Below, in pieces: positions 35,101-45,604 of a stretch of DNA of 64,000 nt. A program made the position numbers and the translations under genes. The stretch is taken from NCBI RefSeq assembly GCF_000224145.3, contig NC_020173.2:3140499-3204498 (forward strand), written 5' to 3'. Numbering within the stretch: the first letter of the stretch is position 1; each line of letters opens with the position of its first letter. Origin of the DNA: Ciona intestinalis. Lineage: Eukaryota > Chordata > Ascidiacea > Phlebobranchia > Cionidae. Below the pieces are notes generated by a model. The model was not told the origin of the DNA. It saw nothing but the letters and a program-made list of their open reading frames with translations, and made no database searches.

Positions 35101-37840
35101 TAACAAACAAAAAGTTTTGTATCAATTGACGAATTATTTAACTGAAGTTTGCCTTTTTTATCGTAACATAAATAATGGTTGAGAATCTACAAAAATAAAC
35201 ACCAGGCAAAGATATAATTTGAAAAAGAGGCCATTTTATGCAAAATGTATATTTTATAGAATATAATTGGCTAGACTTTATTTTTATCAGTTACAAGAGT
35301 TACATATTTGTAGCACCTAATCCTGACATGAGAATCTTTTCCGAAAATACTGGATACGTTTTTCAATTGGAATTCTTTTAAGTCCTTAATTTGGGAGCAA
35401 TTAATAAATATGTCTGATGTGTGGCTGTTTAATAAAGCAGAGCATACACACACATAGACAGAGTGTCTGTAAACTTCATAATGTTGTTTATATCACAAAC
35501 ATGAATGATGTTTCAATTTTGTTTTCTGGCATTAACGTGGTTTTTTAACCTAATCAGATTTTAAACCTTGTTTTCACACAATTTCTACACAGAAAATCCT
35601 AATATAAATTGTTCAAGTTCAATTTAAGTACCAAAACATATGTTTCTCACCTCAATGTGCGGCAACCCTTACAAATAAAGCCAGTACTTGTCAACCTAGT
35701 TTTATTAAAACCCAAGTCTTAAGGTTTAATGACAAAGCTTTGGAACCTAATTTCCTAAAAAACTATGTTTAACAAAATTCTTTGTAAGCATACAATAAAA
35801 CTAAAACAATACATTATTTTTTTATTTATATATATATGTATATAAATTTAGTTGAAAAAAAATTATTATTTTTTTTATTTTTAGTTCCACAACCATGTGA
35901 ATGAGTCAGCATTAATAGCAAGCATGTGCGGGTTGTTTGGATTCTTCGGCATCCCAGTTTACCCTGTGGGTAACGAACTCGCTGTGGAAACGACATACCC
36001 CGTGGGTGAAGCAACTAGCTCAGGGGTCGTGTTTATGAGCGGGTGAGTCATTTTAGAGGGGGTGGACAAGAGATTTATTATACATTTATAGTCCAAGGCA
36101 GAAGGAATACATATGTATTTTCAATGAAAAAATAAAAAAAAAAGTTTAGTTTGGATGTGGTGCTACGAAAAAGTACGAAAATGTAACAGACAAAAATCAA
36201 GTCCAGCCATAGAAAAAATAAAAGATATATTTAATATTTGGCCTAAATGACACCATCAATCTCCGATTTAAATTGAATCAATGTGTTTAGTTTATTTGCA
36301 TTTAGCACAAGCTTAGTTTCATTAGCTATAAGCTTAGTTTCATTATGAAACATAGTAACAGTTGTTAAAAATTGTGTTAATTATAATGACCCAAACACAC
36401 AAGTACAACTACACAACTATTTGACTAATCTATCAAAAATATAGTTTAACAAAAAATAGTTTAACAAGCACCGGCCACAATTGCATAATGCTGTGGTAAA
36501 ATTCATTGACATTAATGTGTGCTGTATGTATGCATCATAATGTTTGTTTATAATGTGCAAACTGCGGTCCTAGTGTTTGCATAATAAAGCTATATCACAT
36601 AGCTGTGTGTTTAATTTATTCTAAACATATATCATATGACAGTGGTATTTGAGTGACTACGCTAATCATTAGGGTTGCATGTTCCATACACGTTAGTTTT
36701 AAGTCTAAAATAGCTTTTTTTAAAGCGCTATTGGCTGTTAAGATTAATGAGTATACTACATCCTCTTTATTAATACAAATTCCCCTATGTTTTAAAACTG
36801 TAAGCAAAGCTAAATTTTCTCAAGAGAGGTATTTAGGTAAATTTTAGGTAAAAATTTAAATAACTAAAAAAAGTCAAAATTATCTTAAATTTATTTACAA
36901 ATATATCCCTTTTCAGTCAGTTACAAGGCATAGTTCTTGTGTTGGTTCTTCAATCTATTGGAACAACTATCCCAGTAAATGAAAGAAACAACTCAAAATG
37001 CACAAGTGACAATCTAGGAGATATTCCAGTGCTGGATATGTCAGGTTAGGACTTATGTTGTTCACTTCCTTGTATTTCAAACAATGTATTTGATGACTAT
37101 AGTGGGAGTTCTACAAAGTGTTCGTAAGTGTTTGGCCACTGTTTTAAAATTGCTGCTGTCTTCAGCCCAGGGGTTACAGGTTCGAGGCTGGATGCTGCTA
37201 CTTTTGTAAGTGATGTGTCATTCGGCAAGACACTTCACACTAATTGCTCCAACCCAGTGGTCCCTTATGGGTTGTCTAAATTGTCAGCCATACCTTAACC
37301 ACAGATAAAAGGCTTTTTGAATCGAATAGGCCCATTCTTGGGTTGGAACCCAAGGGTTAAAGATGAATTAATAAATGTAACTTATTTACACTTGAGTGGC
37401 ATATCCACAACAATTGTTATAGCACAGGTGTTCTGTTACTATGTATGTAACTTTGTAAGTAATTATTATCTTTTATGTATGACTAACAATTTGGACAACC
37501 CATTAGTAACCATTGGGTTGAAGCAATGCTTGTTAAGTGTCTACCCCATCGCCCACATGGTAGCAGTGACGAGCCTTGAACCCACAACCTCTTCTGTCAC
37601 TCCAGACACCATATATATTAATATACCATCCATTGATCCACAGTTCCTGTATATGTAATGCTTGGATATGCTGGTCTAGTGGCAATCGTTTACGTCGTAT
37701 TTTTCCGAACACCTTACAAGAGACTCAACGCTGAAACTGGAGATGAGAAACAAGAAGCTTATAGACAAGCCGATGAACCTAATTATTTACCGGGTGTTTC
37801 AGCGGAGACAAAAACTGGTTTTAGTGAACATAGTGACTAA
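32162..37840 (+). CDS. SLC49A3: SLC49A3 (MFSD7) major-facilitator transporter
   Basis: Twelve-span MFS protein of the FLVCR/SLC49 family (haem, choline or related solutes in relatives; the substrate of this member is unsettled). Eight exons in phase: 32162-32299, 32527-32902, 33175-33251, 33698-33949, 34291-34446, 35885-36042, 36917-37044, 37644-37840. They give 493 residues. Motifs close to vertebrate MFSD7: YKRRWFLLSTLCVLNISNAM, INWLSVVFMITGIPCGICAT, the A-motif-like WLIDTIGLR, FAPTKLAALWFKEDQRAVAN, ANPLGIM, an APPTPPSSS cytoplasmic-loop proline patch, ILCPWGYTD, GLFGFFGIPVYPVGNELAVE, TYPVGEATSSGVVFMSG, and the tail FFRTPYKRLNAETGDEK. The ATG at 32162 has a second ATG two codons on; either works. 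Two oppositely oriented SINE pieces lie in the last intron. Confidence 0.96.
37140..37330 (+). mobile_element. SINE fragment, SLC49A3 last intron
   Basis: Has the B-box-like acaggttcgaggctggatgc and the body gcaagacacttcacactaat, tgctccaacccagtggtccc and ttatgggttgtctaaattgt, matching the 3' body of the SINE at 7420-7605. Confidence 0.65.
37485..37605 (-). mobile_element. SINE fragment (reverse), SLC49A3 last intron
   Basis: The reverse-complement body ggacaacccattagtaacca and the B-box region tgacgagccttgaacccaca acc put this in the opposite orientation to 37140-37330, about 150 bp away. The pair could fold in the pre-mRNA. Confidence 0.65.
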
Positions 37841-40239
37841 AAATTAACGCAACAGTAATTCAATTTATACTTCCATATATTACTGAATATTTTCTTAAAA
37901 AATTCTAAGTTTTGTGGTTCATAATTTTAATGAACTTAAAAATCATTTTTAATTTTTTTTTTAGAAAATTGCAAATGTAATCAGATTTTCTTAGGTAATC
38001 TATACACCAGATAGCATAACAAGTACTTCTAGTGATTATTACCCCTTTTTTTAAAAGAATCCTAGATATTCAGCATAATTAAATAAAAAAGCTTAGATGA
38101 CCAAAAAAACACACTCTAAGGTACAGTTTGAGGCACTTTAAATCCTTTGTTCATAACCCAACTTATCACAACCTAGAAAGGGCAGAATAACATTGATAAA
38201 CGCCTTTTTGTGTTCTTATTTTTAGCCAACTAGATTAAAACTACCAATTTATAAAACCTCAAAAAATCATCCATAATTTACTGTATAAACATGCCATTTA
38301 AACTACCATATTTCACCAATTTAGTGCACTACACATGCCACTCAAACTACCATATTTCACCAATAAAATTTATTTTCATTTATCTCTCAATCCAAAACTT
38401 TTAAATCTCTTTCAGCACTGTTTAATACATGGTACATATAAGCCTTCTAACTGTTCCTGTTCACCCTATATATATATATTCCACACACATTAGATATTCC
38501 GTCATTTAATATATCTTAAACATTCAACCAAGTATGCGGTGCTGAATTAACGTTCATTGTCTACTTTTGGTACAAAACCAAAACTCTAGATAATTTTTTT
38601 CACAGTTTAAACTTGTTATTTTTTTTTTACTTATTTTAATTTTTTTTTCAAATATGAAAAAATTGTCATTTTTAATTTATTATTTTATGTGGAGATATAT
38701 ACACTTGAGATTTGTTGTGACATTGTGGTATATGATATATGTGGCCATAAAGCTGTCTAAACCAAACCTTCTCCCTATTATACCAATGTTGCATACATGG
38801 CCTTACAATATGAATTGTAGCAACAATTGATAATATAAGATTAGCATTTTGTACACAGTACCATTAGTGGCCAAACCCCTAAACCTTATTTCAAATTCTA
38901 ATATTCTTTCAAATATTTATTTATTAGGCCAATTGTGCAATTCAGTGAAAAACGAAAATCTTGTTTTTGTCTTCTAACTGGTTTATGTGACTTGTATAAT
39001 GTTATAATGACTCCGTTACACATACTGAAACCTTTCATATTTTTCTATAATTCCTTCCTGAACTTTCCTTAATGACGTTATAATCGTGATGACGTCATAA
39101 TTGTGATGACGTCATCCTAATTAGCAGTAATTGCTGAGTAGAATTTTTTAATTACTGTCATGTTTTGTGTTGTATGTGTTTGAGATTTAATGTAATCGTA
39201 TACTTAGACTGTTAAAAAGACAACTTCAATATAATATCAATGTTCCTGCAGTTATTGTGGTTATAATGGTCCATGCGGTATACAGACAGGGTTGCAGCGT
39301 TAGTGTATGGGGTAGGGTAACACTAGGGTTACGAGGTATGTTACACGAATGTTGGATGTATGTTGTATCCGCTTTGAGAAAGGCTGTTTGCTATATATAA
39401 GAAGATACATGTTAATATCAACAACTTACGGACAAAACGTGAGGGCAGCCGAGTATTGGCAAGCATGTACTGTCCTCTAGAAACCAAAAAAACATAGGGT
39501 TTTCAGCGTTAAAAAAGTGTGCGAAAACGAAAATAGGAAACAACGTGTATATAAAAGAACGGTCTTAGCTTAACGAACGAAACGACTGTTCATATTGTTT
39601 CCTTGTTCACAGGAAACACGAAAGATGTGTTTCATAAGCACATATGATTGCGCCTTATGGTAGAACTACGTAACACGGGCTGTTTAATTTTCAATCTTTA
39701 TGCATTAAGTTAAAGCACAGCCTACTCAATACAGTAGGGCGGAAGGTCATGGTTGAGGTAAATAAACTTTATCATTAAACCTGCCCTTTAATTACGGACA
39801 TACGCAACACAAGTTTAGGATTTTAAAGAGTTAAATTTAACACAAATTCTAGGTGTCAATCGTCAAAATACGCAAGTTTTTACATTCATGGTTAAAAACT
39901 AAAGATTTTCTCAATAGCGGATACGTTGTATGATGTACAAACAACCATTTACGAATGTTACTTAGTCAGGCACTAACGGTAGTTTTCTGGCTTTTTTACT
40001 AATCTAAATTATTGTTTTAAGTGATGTCCATGTAAATAACACTGCGATTTGAACACCACTGGCCACAATGATATGTTTTGGTGACCGTGTTTGCTAATGA
40101 ATGAATGTAACTTAACTTGTTTATACTCCCTTATGAATACACGCTTGAACTTGTTAGAGACTTTCTAATTCTACTTGCATTCTAATCACAAGAAATTTAT
40201 TACAAAATAAAGAAGTGGCTATTGATCATTTGAACAGCT
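37841..40239. other. SLC49A3-P450 tail-to-tail spacer
   Basis: 2.4 kb, AT-rich, with 3' UTR material at each end. A small tandem duplication carrying CRE-like TGACGTCA sites lies at 39081-39114. No gene, MITE or SINE is recognised. Confidence 0.55.
39073..39114. repeat. Tandem 17 bp units carrying TGACGTCA
   Basis: 39081-39097 and 39098-39114 are identical except at one base, each ending TGACGTCA, and are preceded by a half-matching aatgacgtta. The site is the CREB/ATF palindrome; a regulatory role is only an inference since it lies in a tail-to-tail spacer. Confidence 0.6.
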
Positions 40240-43115
40240 TTAAACTCTCTTTGTAGCAACCACGTTGAAAGGAAAAGGTCTTAAAATGAAAGTGCTTTCG
40301 CCTTTCAAGTCAGGGGTTTCCCCGGTCGGTAGTGTGAACCAGAATCGTCGACAGAGAGAAGCAATAGTGATAAACAACTCCATCTTAGCAAGTTGCTGAC
40401 CGAGGCAGTTGCGGGTCCCAATGTTAAAAGGAATGACATTAGGACTTTTGATGAATTTACCAAGATCGTCAATATGGCGCTGAGGTTTAAAAGTATCAGG
40501 GTCGACCCAAAACTTGGGGTTGTTCTGAATTCCCCACGTGTTAGTGAGAATGATTGAATCCTTAGGTACACGGTATCCCATCAACGTTGTATTGCATTGC
40601 GCAACATGAGGAACGGAGAGTGGAAGCGGCGGTCGCATGCGAAATGTTTCCTATAAGAAAATACGAAAATTAATTTATGGAAATATTAAGACTTTGTATA
40701 AAGGGTGAGGTTTCAATACTTGAATTGACTGGTGTATTGCGACCAAGCAGAAATAGCGCGTACTTTCGGCTCTTCACTTGTTATAAAAAATTACTTCTAG
40801 CAATTACACCTTGACAGAGTTATGACGACTGTTTTTTTCGCCATTCAACAGTACACAAGTTACATTCATTCATTAATTCTTTTATCCATGTAGCCTACTC
40901 TAATTGATAACTTTGACTACGAATTATGTCGTGTTTTGATTCAAAATGTTAGGTTAAATTATAAGAACCTGTATCACCGCGCGCATATAAGGCATCTTGT
41001 CTTCCATAGAAACACTCGGCGTCCTACTTTGTCCGAGAACCGAATCCAATTCCTCATGAAGCCGAGTTTGCACATCCGGAAAACTGGCTAAGAAGATTAC
41101 GGCCCATGTTATAGTAGTTGATGACGTATCAGTTCCTGCCATGAAAAGGTCGCGAACCAGAGGAATAAGTTGATCTTCTGAGAACGACGCTCCGGCGATT
41201 TTTCGGCGGGATTTTGAGCCTCTGCGACGCGGGGAACGACCGGAAGATTTTCGAGGACGGTGGTGGTGGTGGTTGCTGTGATGATGGTTACCGTGGTGAT
41301 GGTTACTGTGATGATGGTTACCATGATGATGGTTGCCATGGTGGTGGTTGCCATGGTGATGCGAATGAAGTTGGTGGGAGTAGTTAGGGTGCAAAAGATG
41401 TTTGTCTGCAAGAAGGTTCAAAGAGATTGATGTAAAACCTCTTGTGGGTGGTATACATATAGTATAAGAGGTTGTAACATGTGATATGGGTCGTTTATGT
41501 GGTAGATGGGGTATTCATACACCCTATGCTCACTGTTTACTTATAATACAATAACACAGGTGTCTTATTTTACACCAAAAACACACGATTTATTCATACA
41601 CGCTCACGCATATTGTCAGCTTATAACATGGATATCTTCTTGAACACCAGGGTACCAAACTAAATACATGTACTGCGCATAAACCTTATGCGCACGTCTC
41701 CATGCACGGAACATATACTTCGGACTTAACTCAATAAGTATCTCACCTTTTACGTTATTGTTAAGAATTAAGTTGTTATTATTGTTGTTGTTGCTGTTGT
41801 GTCGCACTTTTATTTTCTCAATTTCGTTGAGAAATTTATCAATAAAGTCACGCGGTTGGTTGGGGTCTCTCGATGCGCGGTGTCGGTCGATTTCCATTTT
41901 TATATAACGGTGCAAATCCTCCCTGAACTCTATAGCGCGCCTAGTGGTGGTACTGAAGGGTGGTACATTCTTGAGGGAAGGTAGAAACATAAGGATGCCA
42001 GCCAATGCATTGTACTTGTTGGGTTCAATTGTACGGAGAAGCAATTCACATAACCCCTTGTTATCGTTCAAACTGTCATGGCCGAACACTAGGTGTGATA
42101 TCACATTGGACATTGTGACGTAAATCATCTGCTCTATCTGTATAGGACCTGTGGATGCAGTAACGCCGTCGTGTCACGTAGGTCAATGACGTCAGAAAAG
42201 TGTTCTATTAAAACGACTATCCAGCCACGCGAGAATAAGTATTTATTTATTTATCGATGCGGTTACCCTTACCTGTGCTGACGTCATCACCACACACGTC
42301 ATCAATTTGGTCACACAACATGGCGGCGCAATCCACGATCTTCGGCTCTAGTGTCCTGCGTCCCATACCAAACTCACGAAGAGCCGACAAGCAAAACCTT
42401 CGCTGTTCTGAATGGAACATACTTGAGTTGATGAAGAGGATTCCTTTCCCGCCGGCAAAGATCTCGAGNCCGTCCTGTGGTCGATTCGCCAGGTGAGTGT
42501 TCTTGACGAAAGCGGCGTGAGCTGCGTCCGAGCTGCCGAGGATAACAACGTTCTTTGGTCCCATTTTAACCTGAGTGGTATAAATATTAATAAAGGTGTG
42601 CGTTTATTACAGAATATTTATTATTATTGTATATTCTATATACGAAACCAATCGGCTCTTCAGAATCCATGTTATGCAATTACAATAAATAAATCAACTC
42701 GTAAACGGACACAAGGTGTATGAAACACGATACCTGTGTTATAACGACTTGTTATTTCGCCACGCAAAAATAAATTACATTTATACATACATTCATTCAT
42801 TTATTCTAACAGCCCCCGACTCTGCTATAATTGTTGAAGTATGTGTCTTTTAAAAGAAACATACCACCTATAGCTCTAAGCAAATGACACTGCGTTACTC
42901 CGTGACGTGAGAATAGTTACATTTATTGCATACAACTCACCATAATTACTGGTCCATGTTTTTTACTCCAATCTGCCATTAATCGTTCCGGATATGACAT
43001 CATGAACGGCAACATCCCGAGTATTGGGAGTCCTCTTGGTCCCGGAGGAGAGCCTGGCATCTTCTTATCAGTTTTATCCATGATAACCAAAGAAGAAGAA
43101 CGGATGTGGCGAAGG
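40240..43115 (-). CDS. Cytochrome P450, CYP2 clan (CYP2U1-like), with poly-Asn/His-rich insertion; 5' end in gap
   Basis: Haem monooxygenase. Five visible exons in phase: 42941-43115 (runs into the N gap), 42273-42570, 41747-42148, 40969-41405, 40240-40650. A five-exon plan is known for vertebrate CYP2U1. Motifs: the proline hinge SPPGPRGLPILG, C-helix SEQRRFCLSALREFGMG, LEPKIVD, SNVISHLVFG, I-helix DLFMAGTDTSSTTITW, K-helix ETFR, FKPQRHIDD, haem loop PFNIGTRNCLGQQLAKMELF with Cys as the iron ligand. Odd points: His replaces the usual Trp of the C-helix WxxxR motif. The H-I loop carries about 85 extra residues: an Asn run, then repeats of the HHHGN/HHHSN kind, then a Ser/Arg/Lys stretch (RPRKSSGRSPRRRGSKSRRK). 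Frame and splice phases stay intact across it. One unknown base lies at 42469. The N-terminal membrane anchor must lie in the gap. Confidence 0.9.
41260..41366 (-). repeat. Coding 15 bp repeat (HHHGN units) in the P450
   Basis: Minisatellite inside exon 40969-41405. Six imperfect 15 bp units encode HHHGN or HHHSN, with synonymous CAT/CAC and GGC/GGT changes, ending in a run of His codons. The codon mixing suggests the tract has been kept for its amino acids or is old. Confidence 0.85.
41505..41645 (+). repeat. Tandem repeat, 'gctcactgtcgagttataac' family, P450 intron
   Basis: Has ggtattcatacaccctatgc followed by tcactgtttacttataat, then a second unit with tattgtcagcttataacatg. It extends into the first bases past 41640. 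Confidence 0.55.
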
Positions 43116-44115
43116 NNNNNNNNNNNNNNNNNNNNNNNNNNNNNNNNNNNNNNNNNNNNNNNNNNNNNNNNNNNNNNNNNNNNNNNNNNNNNNNNNNNNN
43201 NNNNNNNNNNNNNNNNNNNNNNNNNNNNNNNNNNNNNNNNNNNNNNNNNNNNNNNNNNNNNNNNNNNNNNNNNNNNNNNNNNNNNNNNNNNNNNNNNNNN
43301 NNNNNNNNNNNNNNNNNNNNNNNNNNNNNNNNNNNNNNNNNNNNNNNNNNNNNNNNNNNNNNNNNNNNNNNNNNNNNNNNNNNNNNNNNNNNNNNNNNNN
43401 NNNNNNNNNNNNNNNNNNNNNNNNNNNNNNNNNNNNNNNNNNNNNNNNNNNNNNNNNNNNNNNNNNNNNNNNNNNNNNNNNNNNNNNNNNNNNNNNNNNN
43501 NNNNNNNNNNNNNNNNNNNNNNNNNNNNNNNNNNNNNNNNNNNNNNNNNNNNNNNNNNNNNNNNNNNNNNNNNNNNNNNNNNNNNNNNNNNNNNNNNNNN
43601 NNNNNNNNNNNNNNNNNNNNNNNNNNNNNNNNNNNNNNNNNNNNNNNNNNNNNNNNNNNNNNNNNNNNNNNNNNNNNNNNNNNNNNNNNNNNNNNNNNNN
43701 NNNNNNNNNNNNNNNNNNNNNNNNNNNNNNNNNNNNNNNNNNNNNNNNNNNNNNNNNNNNNNNNNNNNNNNNNNNNNNNNNNNNNNNNNNNNNNNNNNNN
43801 NNNNNNNNNNNNNNNNNNNNNNNNNNNNNNNNNNNNNNNNNNNNNNNNNNNNNNNNNNNNNNNNNNNNNNNNNNNNNNNNNNNNNNNNNNNNNNNNNNNN
43901 NNNNNNNNNNNNNNNNNNNNNNNNNNNNNNNNNNNNNNNNNNNNNNNNNNNNNNNNNNNNNNNNNNNNNNNNNNNNNNNNNNNNNNNNNNNNNNNNNNNN
44001 NNNNNNNNNNNNNNNNNNNNNNNNNNNNNNNNNNNNNNNNNNNNNNNNNNNNNNNNNNNNNNNNNNNNNNNNNNNNNNNNNNNNNNNNNNNNNNNNNNNN
44101 NNNNNNNNNNNNNNN
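43116..44115. other. Assembly gap, 1000 N
   Basis: Exactly 1000 N, a placeholder size. It hides the 5' end of the P450, including its membrane anchor and promoter. Confidence 0.99.
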
Positions 44116-45604
44116 GGCGCGTTTGGCGCAAAAATCGTCGCTAATCAACTAATCAGCGGAATGCGTGCTGCCAGTTGAAACAAAAAAGCGGTCGTACGTT
44201 CAAATCACGCTCAATTTGGATCGTAAGAATTCATAATGAAATACCACTTGATGTGTATTCATATTTAATGTATATAGGATGTGTATTTCGATTTAATATT
44301 TTTAAAAACGAAAGCTTAACTTTCAGTCGTCCTAGGTTTATTACTTATGTTCTGGTCGTTCTTTTGTTGGGGTAAATATGTTTTATCCATAACAATTGTC
44401 GTTTTGTCGCTTAGTCCGTACTTTTGTTCTTGAATATAATCTTCGCTATTATAATCGAAAATACAAATAAAAGTTATGTCTATTTACCAGAAATAACGTA
44501 ATATTTATGTAACCGAATAGCTGTCTTCGTAAAAACGTTAATTTAATAAAAGTAACGTTTTTTACCAGAAAACCAATTCGCTTATAATAAAGTTAAACTA
44601 TATTTAAACGAAAACAACCGTTCGGTACAGAGACGATGTTTGTATTTGGAAGACTACCACGATAGAAGTTGTTTATAAAACAGCAAAATTACAACATACA
44701 AATATCTAGTGCAAGATAATACCAATTCTTAACAATATATCTAATTAAAACAGCCACCCACTTTTAGTTAGAACCCAGGGGCTGAAAGTATTGGTTTACA
44801 CTAAACCTATACAACACCATAAGCATATGAACATGAAGCAAAGTATGTTTTAAAATGAAATGTTACAATTATGATTGCGCAACTACAGAAAGAAACTTTG
44901 TCACAATTATTAAAGAGGAAACACTTTGTTCTAAAATTAAAACACATGATTAAAATGAATTGAGATAATGAGATGGTTACGGGATGACTGAGTTTTGATA
45001 TGAATTCTTGTGACCCCTTAGATATAGTACTGTGGGGGAAGATGGGACACCTTTAGCCCAAATATCCAAATATCCTGATCGTGTTTTAAATAATTAACAA
45101 CGGTCTATGGGAGTCAAGAGGGTATTATTAATTCTTTGGACGTTCGTTTTTGTTTACTATCAAATAAGACGAGAAAATAGAACGAAAGGGTGTCCTATTT
45201 TTCCCACCCTACTATATATAAATGGTTTAACTTTGGTAAGTTTAGTTGTAGTTGTGTTTTACATATATGACAATTAGTAATTAGCATAAAACATAATGTC
45301 CACTGCTGATTTAGCTTGCATAAAAAAATTATTTCAATAAACAGTTGTTGGACAAAGCTTGTATATGATTCACCGCACTATTACATACAGTTTAAAAATG
45401 TCTACATGTATCATATTTCTGCAAGTTTTAATGATAAGTAAAATTAAGCATCACATAAACTAAAAACTATGATAATATATTTATATATTGGAAATGATAG
45501 TAGTATAAGATCTGTATTCTAAAAACCCGTTAATAATTGCATAGCTTACAACTATAATTTCTGGTTAATTCTTGATAAAATCGCAAACATAATTCTTCCC
45601 CAAA
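44116..45604. other. P450-SFXN5 intergenic region
   Basis: 1.5 kb, very AT-rich. It holds one MITE (45024-45219) and the SFXN5 3' flank. No gene is seen. Confidence 0.6.
45024..45219 (-). mobile_element. MITE copy (type 1, reverse)
   Basis: Starts atagtactgtgggggaagat and ends aagggtgtcctatttttccc accctactata. It is full length with all inner markers. Confidence 0.9.

Noticed and set aside
42923-44152. Long open frames of 340-400 codons across the N run
   Set aside because: They consist almost entirely of unknown bases in the assembly gap; only the 42941-43115 part is real P450 sequence.
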